DNA from: Pseudomonas pergaminensis
Lineage (GTDB): Bacteria; Pseudomonadota; Gammaproteobacteria; Pseudomonadales; Pseudomonadaceae
Reading direction: 5' to 3'
Assembly (NCBI RefSeq): GCF_024112395.2
Contig: NZ_CP078013.2
Span: forward strand, 2,108,001 to 2,172,000
Length of the DNA: 64,000 nucleotides
This document shows, piece after piece, positions 58,988 to 64,000 of this stretch. The translations under genes and the position numbers were made by a program. The notes beneath the pieces are model-generated. The model did no database searches and was not told where the DNA came from. It worked only from the letters and a program-made list of their open reading frames with translations. Each line of letters opens with the position of its first letter. The first letter of the stretch is position 1.

Positions 58988-60186
58988 GAGTTGGCCTCCG
59001 AAGTTTCAGCCTGCAAGGCCGGGATGGACGCCGGCTGTTTTTGGGTCTTGGCTTCGCGCTTGAGGGCATTGAGGGTCGCCAGGGCGGTGCGCTTGGTCCA
59101 GATCAGCAGGCCGCTCAATACCATCATGCTCATGATCAGGCCGAAGAATGCCCAGATCAGCTTGATCCATATCCCGCCAAAGTCGCCGGTGTGCAGGGGG
59201 CGCATGGACTCGGTAACGAACTCCAGCTTCGAGCGGTCGGACAGCAAATGCGCCGCAGCGACTTCACCGTCATACGGGTTGATCTGCGCGGTCTGGAACA
59301 TCAGCGGGTACCAGCCCCGGCCGCCGATCTGCAGGTGGCTGTAGGCGTTGAGCGGCAGGCTGACAAAACTCGCCTCCAGGCCAGGGATGCGCTGGGTGGC
59401 GATCTTGATTGCCTCGTCTACCGGAATCATCGGGGCCGGCACGCCGGGCGCCGACATCGGCACCTTCTCACGCGCAATCACCGGGATGACCGGTTCGGTG
59501 GAAATCGAAATCTGGTTGTCGCCCAGGAACGCCCGGATCAGGAACCAGATGCCGGTGACCGAGATCACCGCGATGAACCAGATCGACCAGATCCCGCTCA
59601 AGCGGTGGAAGTCGCCCCAGAAAATCCGTGCGCCGTGGCGGATACGCAGAGTCGGCCGCAGGAAGCCCTTCCAGAAACGCTTGTACACCACCAGCCCGGT
59701 GACCAGCGACGCCAGCAGCGGGATGCCGAGTGCCGACACCAGGTACCAGCCCCAGCTGTAGCCATTGGTGAATGGCACCAGCCACCAGCCGTGCAGGGCG
59801 CGGGTGAATTGCTGGAAGTTGAAGGACGGGCTGATGCCCTGGATCGCACCGGTATAGGGATTGACGTAGACCTCTACCGAGCGCCCGTCGGGGTAGCTGA
59901 GGTCGACGCTGAGGGCGAAATGGGATTCGTCGGGGCGGCTGATCGACTGGACGAACACCTGCGGTTCATCGCGCTTGATCGCGGCGATCACCTGGTCATA
60001 GCTCAGCGGTTCGGCATCATCCGTCGGCTTGCTCGCGCGGATATCCGGGTTGGCCAGCCAGACGATCTCCTGGCTGACCACCGCCAGGGTGCCAGTGACG
60101 CAGACGATCAGTACAAAGAACCAGATGGGCAATGCCAGCCAGCTATGTACGAGAAACCAGAGTTTGGAGCGTGACTTCTTCGACAT
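58984..60186 (-). CDS. PepSY-domain transmembrane protein (PiuB-like)
   Basis: A 400-residue inner-membrane protein with four main helices: LVHSWLALPIWFFVLIVCVT, a GIPLLASLVTGLVVYKRFWK segment, WSIWFIAVISVTGIWFLIRA and IKLIWAFFGLIMSMMVLSGL. His residues in and near them (LVHSW, ALHGWW, DFHRLSGIW, LHTGDFGG) match PepSY-associated membrane proteins that reduce ferric siderophores or other metals. Periplasmic PepSY-like parts are YDQVIAAIKRDEPQVFVQSI and DEAIKIATQRIPG. It is the first gene of the operon. A Fur-like box lies ~100 bp upstream. Confidence 0.88.
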   Translation of the reverse strand: MSKKSRSKLWFLVHSWLALPIWFFVLIVCVTGTLAVVSQEIVWLANPDIRASKPTDDAEPLSYDQVIAAIKRDEPQVFVQSISRPDESHFALSVDLSYPDGRSVEVYVNPYTGAIQGISPSFNFQQFTRALHGWWLVPFTNGYSWGWYLVSALGIPLLASLVTGLVVYKRFWKGFLRPTLRIRHGARIFWGDFHRLSGIWSIWFIAVISVTGIWFLIRAFLGDNQISISTEPVIPVIAREKVPMSAPGVPAPMIPVDEAIKIATQRIPGLEASFVSLPLNAYSHLQIGGRGWYPLMFQTAQINPYDGEVAAAHLLSDRSKLEFVTESMRPLHTGDFGGIWIKLIWAFFGLIMSMMVLSGLLIWTKRTALATLNALKREAKTQKQPASIPALQAETSEANS

Positions 60187-60282
60187 GTGAATGAGGGTCT
60201 TGATCGGAGGGGGGCAGTGGAGGCCCGGAAAAGGCCAGTCGTAGCTTTTGCTGACGCGACAGGCTGTATCTAAATTAAGACG

Positions 60283-60299
60283 GATGAGAATGAGAAATC
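60283..60299. promoter_or_regulatory. Fur-like box upstream of the metal operon
   Basis: GATGAGAATGAGAAATC matches tandem GA(G/T)AAT hexamers of Fur boxes. It lies ~97 bp before the PepSY gene, so iron control of the eight-gene operon is plausible. No Zur-type GTTATA...TATAAC sequence was seen. Confidence 0.55.
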
Positions 60300-60342
60300 C
60301 CTAACCCGGATATGAAAGAAAATGTTTCAGGTTCACATTCAG

Positions 60343-60379
60343 GGCGTTTTAACGCCTCGATCGAACACGAAACATGTTC
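60343..60379. promoter_or_regulatory. Two inverted repeats upstream of the leuC-like gene
   Basis: GGCGTT-TT-AACGCC (60343-60356) and GAACA-CGAAACA-TGTTC (60363-60379) lie ~100-130 bp upstream of the leuC-like start. They are candidate operators for the LysR regulator of this locus, or for the divergent metal operon. Confidence 0.4.
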
Positions 60380-60475
60380 CCAGTCATCACCCTGGCGCCA
60401 TTGATGGGGCGGTGGGGCTGCGTAGGATGAGTTCATGCCGTTGAGTGAGCGCCTACAAAAGTGAGCCCAGGAAAA

Positions 60476-61894
60476 ATGACTGCCAGAACCCTCTACGACA
60501 AACACATCGACTCCCACACGGTGTGCCCCCTGGATGACCAGGGCCATGTCCTGCTTTATATAGATCGCCAGGTGATCAACGAATACACCAGCCCCCAGGC
60601 CTTCAGCGGCCTGCGCGAAGCCGGGCGCAATGTATGGCGCCCCGGCACGGCACTGGCCGTGGTCGACCATGTGAACCCCACCACGCCCAAGCGCATCGCG
60701 GCGATGCCGGATGCCGGCGGGGCGCGGCAGGTGTCCTACCTGGCCGAGAACTGCCGGGACTTCGGCATCGAACTGCTGGACATCCTCGACAAGCGCCAAG
60801 GCATCGAGCACGTGATCGCCCCGGAACAGGGATTTATCCTGCCGGGCATGGTGATTGCCGCCGGTGACAGCCACACCACCACCTACGGTGCCCTGGGTGC
60901 CTTCGGGTTTGGCATCGGTACCTCGGAAATCGAACACCTGCTGGCCTCCCAGACCCTGGTCTACAAGCGCCTGAAGACAATGCGCGTGAGCGTCGACGGC
61001 GAACTGGCGCCGGGCCTGACGTCCAAGGACGTGATCATGGCGCTGATCGGCAAGATCGGCGCCTCGGGTGCCACTGGCTACGCCATTGAGTTTCGCGGCG
61101 CGACCATCGATGCGTTGAGCGTCGAGGCACGCATGACTATCTGCAACATGGCGGTGGAAGCCGGTGCGCGGGGCGCGTTCATGGCGCCCGATGAAAAAGT
61201 CTTCGCCTACCTCAAGGGCAAGCCGCGTGCGCCGCAAGGCGAGTTGTGGGACCAGGCGCTGGCGGGCTGGCGCTTGCTGCACTCGGATGCCGACGCGGTG
61301 TTCGACCAGGAGGTGCAACTCGACGCCACTACCCTGGAGCCCATGGTCACCTGGGGTACCAGCCCCGACCAGGCCGCGCCCATCGGCGCCCGCGTGCCCG
61401 ACCCGCAGGACGTCAGTGACCTGATCCTGCGCCAGGACATGCGCCGCGCCCTCAACTACATGGGCCTGCAAGCCGGCATGCCGCTGAGCGATATCGTCAT
61501 CAGCCATGCATTCATCGGCTCCTGCACCAATGCCCGCATCGAGGACCTGCGCGACGCCGCCAGTGTGGTGCGCGGCAAGCACGTGGCCGAGCACGTACGG
61601 GCGATGATCGTGCCGGGCTCCACCGAAGTGCGTGACCAGGCTGAAGCCGAAGGGTTGGCCGCGATTTTTATCGACGCCGGCTTTGAATGGCGCCAGTCCG
61701 GCTGCTCGATGTGCCTGGCGATGAATGATGACGTGCTTGCCCCCGGCGACCGCTGCGCCTCCAGCACCAACCGCAACTTCGAAGGCCGCCAGGGCGCGGG
61801 CGCACGCACCCATTTGATGAGCCCGGCGATGGTCGCCGCCGCCGCCATTACTGGCCGCCTCACTGATATCCGCCACTTTGGAGCGCGCCCATGA
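60476..61894 (+). CDS. LeuC-like aconitase-family dehydratase, large subunit (probable paralogue)
   Basis: A 472-residue 3-isopropylmalate-dehydratase-type large subunit. It has the GDSHTTTYGALGAFGFGIGT core and the 4Fe-4S Cys ligands in HAFIGSCTNARIEDL and SGCSMCLAMNDD. Several positions differ from the usual Pseudomonas LeuC, for example VDHVNPTTP instead of the DHNVPTTP-type sequence. The pair is followed by a LysR gene and dctA, not by leuB. It may therefore dehydrate or isomerise another hydroxy acid such as methylmalate or citramalate. AGGAAAA precedes ATG 60476. Confidence 0.82.
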   Translation: MTARTLYDKHIDSHTVCPLDDQGHVLLYIDRQVINEYTSPQAFSGLREAGRNVWRPGTALAVVDHVNPTTPKRIAAMPDAGGARQVSYLAENCRDFGIELLDILDKRQGIEHVIAPEQGFILPGMVIAAGDSHTTTYGALGAFGFGIGTSEIEHLLASQTLVYKRLKTMRVSVDGELAPGLTSKDVIMALIGKIGASGATGYAIEFRGATIDALSVEARMTICNMAVEAGARGAFMAPDEKVFAYLKGKPRAPQGELWDQALAGWRLLHSDADAVFDQEVQLDATTLEPMVTWGTSPDQAAPIGARVPDPQDVSDLILRQDMRRALNYMGLQAGMPLSDIVISHAFIGSCTNARIEDLRDAASVVRGKHVAEHVRAMIVPGSTEVRDQAEAEGLAAIFIDAGFEWRQSGCSMCLAMNDDVLAPGDRCASSTNRNFEGRQGAGARTHLMSPAMVAAAAITGRLTDIRHFGARP

Positions 61895-62505
61895 GCCTGC
61901 AACCGTTCACCCTGGTCACCGGCAAGGCCGCGCCGATGCTGGCGGCCAATATCGACACCGACGTGATCATGCCCAAGCAGTTCCTCAAGGGCATCGACCG
62001 CAGCGGCCTGGACCGTGGGCTGTTCTTCGACTTGCGCTTCTTGCCCTCCGGCGAGCCCAACCCTGAGTTTGTGCTGAACCAGCCGGCCTGGCAGGGCGCA
62101 AGTTTCATGGTGGTAGGGCCGAACTTCGGCTGCGGCTCCAGCCGTGAACACGCGGTGTGGGGGCTGAAACAGATGGGCATCCGCGCCTTGATCGGCAGCA
62201 GCTTTGCCGGGATTTTCTATGACAACTGCCAGCGCAACGGGGTGTTGTTGATTACCCTGGACGAGGCGCTGCTGCAAACGTTGGGCAAGACCGTCAGCCA
62301 GGCAGACCAGGCGCAGATCAGTGTCGACCTTGAAGCCCAGCAGATTCGCCTGGCGAACGGCGAGGTGATCGGGTTCCAGATTGATACGTTGCGCAAGACG
62401 GCGTTGCTGCTTGGCCTGGACGCCATCGGCAGTACCTTGCAGCGCAGTGACGAGATCAAGGCCTTCGAACGCCAGCACCTGGCAGCCAATCCCTGGCTTA
62501 ACTGA
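61891..62505 (+). CDS. LeuD-like aconitase-family dehydratase, small subunit
   Basis: A 204-residue swivel-domain subunit. NIDTDVIMPKQFLKGIDRSG LDRGLFFDLRF and GPNFGCGSSREHAVWGLKQM GIRALIGSSFAGIFYDNC are the LeuD signatures. ATGA overlap with the large subunit couples their translation. It completes the active site of the dehydratase. A REPIN follows the stop. Confidence 0.87.
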   Translation: MSLQPFTLVTGKAAPMLAANIDTDVIMPKQFLKGIDRSGLDRGLFFDLRFLPSGEPNPEFVLNQPAWQGASFMVVGPNFGCGSSREHAVWGLKQMGIRALIGSSFAGIFYDNCQRNGVLLITLDEALLQTLGKTVSQADQAQISVDLEAQQIRLANGEVIGFQIDTLRKTALLLGLDAIGSTLQRSDEIKAFERQHLAANPWLN

Positions 62506-62518
62506 CACACCTCAATCC

Positions 62519-62613
62519 CAATGTGGGAGCTGGCTTGCCTGCGATGGCGGACTGTCAGTTGATGCATCTGTAGCTGACCCACCGCTATCGCAGGCAAGCC
62601 AGCTCCCACAGTT
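62519..62613. repeat. REPIN (GTGGGAGCTGGC family)
   Basis: AATGTGGGAGCTGGCTTGCC-TGCGATGGCGG and CCGCTATCGCAGGCAAGCCA-GCTCCCACA form the arms around a ~38-bp spacer, between the convergent leuD-like and LysR genes. Confidence 0.88.
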
Positions 62614-62629
62614 GATCGGGTCTACACAT

Positions 62630-63544
62630 CTAAATCGACAACCCTTTGAAATGCTCCTGCAAGAACTCCACGCAGGCGCGCAGCTTCCCGGAATACGCCA
62701 ACCGTGTCGGGTACACCGCCCACACGTTGGCGCTCTGGGTGTAACCGTGCAGTACCTGCACCAGCTTGCCTTGTTCCAGCAGCGGCTTCACATCCCACAT
62801 CGAGCGCAGCAACACCCCGCGCCCATCCAGTGCCCACTGCAGCACAATCTCGCCATTGTTCGATGACAGCGGCCCACGCACCCGCACGCTTTCCTGGGCG
62901 CCGTCGCGTTCCAGGTTCCAGATGCCAAACGCGTTATCGCGCTCCTTGAGCACCAGGCAGTCATGCTGTTCCAGGTCGCTCAACTGTTGCGGTGTGCCAC
63001 GGCGCTGCAGATAAGCCGGGGCGGCGCACAGTACGCGGCGGTTGCTCACCAGCCGGCGGCCAATGTGTTGGCCGGGGATGTCATCGCCCACGCGGATCTC
63101 CAGGTCGAAGCCTTCGCTGACGATGTCCACCACGCGGTCGAACAGGTCCAGGCGGATTTCCAGGTCCGGGTATTGTTCTGCCAGCAGCGACAGGGCCGGG
63201 GCCACATGGTTGCGGCCGAAGCCGAAACTGCTGCACAAATGCAGGCGCCCACGGGGGCTGTCGTGGGCGTCGGAGAGTTCATCGGAGAGTTGCTGGAAGT
63301 CTTCCAGGATGCGCACGGCCCAGCGCTGTACTCGCTCGCCGTCTTCGGTCAGGGCGATGCGCCGGCTGGTGCGGTGCAGCAAGCGGGTGGCCAGGGTGGT
63401 CTCGAGGATCTGGATGCGCTTGCTGACATACGCGGGCGACAGCCCGAGCTCATCGGCTGCCGCTGCGAAGCCGGCCTTGCGGATCACGGTCAGGAACACC
63501 CGCAGGTCTTCGGGTAGGGGCACGGTATCTTTCTTGTTAGTCAT
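62630..63544 (-). CDS. LysR-family regulator (DmlR/TtdR-like)
   Basis: A 304-residue LysR protein. VFLTVIRKAGFAAAADELGL SPAYVSKRIQILETTLATRL is the HTH with the PAYVSKRI sequence typical of the DmlR-like group; the effector domain has DRVVDIVSEGFDLEIRVGDD and LSSNNGEIVLQWALDGRGV. DmlR activates D-malate use genes. Here it lies between dctA and a leuCD-like pair, consistent with control of dicarboxylate uptake and breakdown. ATG 63544 was chosen over the longer frame to 63583. Confidence 0.88.
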   Translation of the reverse strand: MTNKKDTVPLPEDLRVFLTVIRKAGFAAAADELGLSPAYVSKRIQILETTLATRLLHRTSRRIALTEDGERVQRWAVRILEDFQQLSDELSDAHDSPRGRLHLCSSFGFGRNHVAPALSLLAEQYPDLEIRLDLFDRVVDIVSEGFDLEIRVGDDIPGQHIGRRLVSNRRVLCAAPAYLQRRGTPQQLSDLEQHDCLVLKERDNAFGIWNLERDGAQESVRVRGPLSSNNGEIVLQWALDGRGVLLRSMWDVKPLLEQGKLVQVLHGYTQSANVWAVYPTRLAYSGKLRACVEFLQEHFKGLSI

Positions 63545-63556
63545 CAGAAACAGGCG

Positions 63557-63574
63557 TGGCGGCATGAGCCGCCA
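63557..63574. terminator. Hairpin(s) between dctA and the LysR gene
   Basis: TGGCGGC-ATGA-GCCGCCA is a perfect stem; a second, looser one (GGGCG...CGCCC, about 63590-63611) lies closer to the dctA stop. Neither has a long T-tract, so they are weak terminators or stabilisers on the minus strand. Confidence 0.45.
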
Positions 63575-63622
63575 GAATAGCACCGCTTGGGCGCGCCTTC
63601 CGGCACGCCCGGGTGTTGTCGC

Positions 63623-64000
63623 TTACTCGGCGGCCACCTTGGCCTGGGCCGCAGCCTCGGCAGCCCGAGCATGTCGGCCGCGCTTGAGCGCGATGGGGGC
63701 CATTTTTTCGCGGTCCAGCTCACCTTCCCAGGCGGCCACAACCAGGGCAGCCACGGCGTTGCCGATGATATTGGTCAACGAGCGGCATTCGGCCATGAAG
63801 CGATCGACGCCGAGGATCAACACCATCGCCGCCACCGGCACCGTCGGCACCACCGCCAGGCTGGCAGCCAGCGCCACGAAGCCCGCACCGACCACCGCAC
63901 CTGCGCCCTTGGAGGTCAGCATGGCCACCGCCAACAGGGTCAACTGCTGCTCCAGTGGCAAGTGGATATTGGTGGCCTGGGCCAGGAACAGCACCGCCAG
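63623..64000 (-). CDS. dctA: C4-dicarboxylate transporter DctA, C-terminal part
   Basis: Only the last ~125 residues are in the window; the 5' part lies beyond the right edge. [55 protein letters not shown] and [35 protein letters not shown] are unmistakable DctA/GltP-fold sequences (HP2, TM8 and the Asp in DRFMAECR). DctA imports succinate, fumarate and malate with protons. Its neighbours, a DmlR-like regulator and a LeuCD-like dehydratase, suggest a dicarboxylate-use locus. Confidence 0.92.
   Translation of the reverse strand: MAVLFLAQATNIHLPLEQQLTLLAVAMLTSKGAGAVVGAGFVALAASLAVVPTVPVAAMVLILGVDRFMAECRSLTNIIGNAVAALVVAAWEGELDREKMAPIALKRGRHARAAEAAAQAKVAAE

Noticed and set aside
60187..60475. 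A Zur box for the metal operon
   Set aside because: No GTTATA...TATAAC-like palindrome found; the best match is Fur-like.
60275..61876. A 533-codon - strand frame
   Set aside because: Antisense shadow of the leuC-like gene; composition is Gly/Ala/His-rich with no motif.

Overview
The window is a GC-rich, tightly packed chromosomal segment from a Pseudomonas, most likely the P. fluorescens group. The evidence is the gene content and order (rdgC, fklB-type FKBP, prc, fadE next to a PA2817-family gene, a yadGH-like ABC pair), abundant REP/REPIN palindromes of the GTGGGAG...CTCCCAC and TAGGAGCC...GGCTCCTA types, Shine-Dalgarno-led starts and many 4-bp ATGA overlaps. It is mostly core genome with accessory insertions. 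No prophage, plasmid gene or CRISPR array was seen.

Layout. 1-6.5 kb: a truncated secreted protein, a lipoprotein, a periplasmic phospholipase-D-like protein and a self-contained TonB system (exbD-tonB-receptor-exbB). 6.6-10.5 kb: GNAT acetyltransferase, Tat-exported PhoD phosphatase, AlaX editing protein, LysR regulator. 10.6-17 kb: PA2817-family protein, FadE, transglutaminase-like protein, GST and an ABC exporter pair. 17.4-25.3 kb: TetR/MFS divergent pair, cupin, TDT transporter, transporter-acyltransferase fusion, guanidinium exporter with an apparent guanidine-II riboswitch, BASS symporter, RdgC. 25.4-30.2 kb: a siderophore receptor/FecR/FecI cassette between two near-identical 254-bp copies of a tRNA-Val/tRNA-Asp unit. 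30.4-38.4 kb: BCCT transporter, CocE-type hydrolase, LysR regulator, a 40-residue membrane peptide, and a catalase-like/di-heme cytochrome operon. 38.6-46.1 kb: FKBP, DUF1232 protein, HTH regulator with partner, EAL-CBS-GGDEF protein, Prc protease, quinone oxidoreductase.

46.2-47.5 kb is an IS110-family element inserted precisely into a REPIN arm. Its left end can fold into two guide loops, one matching the REP target and one matching the element's own joined ends, as in bridge RNAs. 47.5-53.8 kb is a six-gene uptake operon (binding protein, phosphodiesterase, two permeases, ATPase, HAD phosphatase) facing a HutC/UTRA regulator, with NagR-like operator candidates in front of both. This looks like import and dephosphorylation of a phosphorylated or phosphonate compound.

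54-60.2 kb is an eight-gene, translationally coupled metal operon (PepSY membrane protein, two small Cys-containing proteins, DUF6162, ZnuA-type binding protein, ATPase, permease and a second divergent binding protein) behind a Fur-like box. 60.5-64 kb carries a LeuC/LeuD-like pair, a DmlR-like LysR gene and the 3' part of dctA, suggesting dicarboxylate or hydroxy-acid use rather than leucine synthesis.

All gene names and functions come from motif recognition in the translations and from memory of Pseudomonas synteny. No database search was run.
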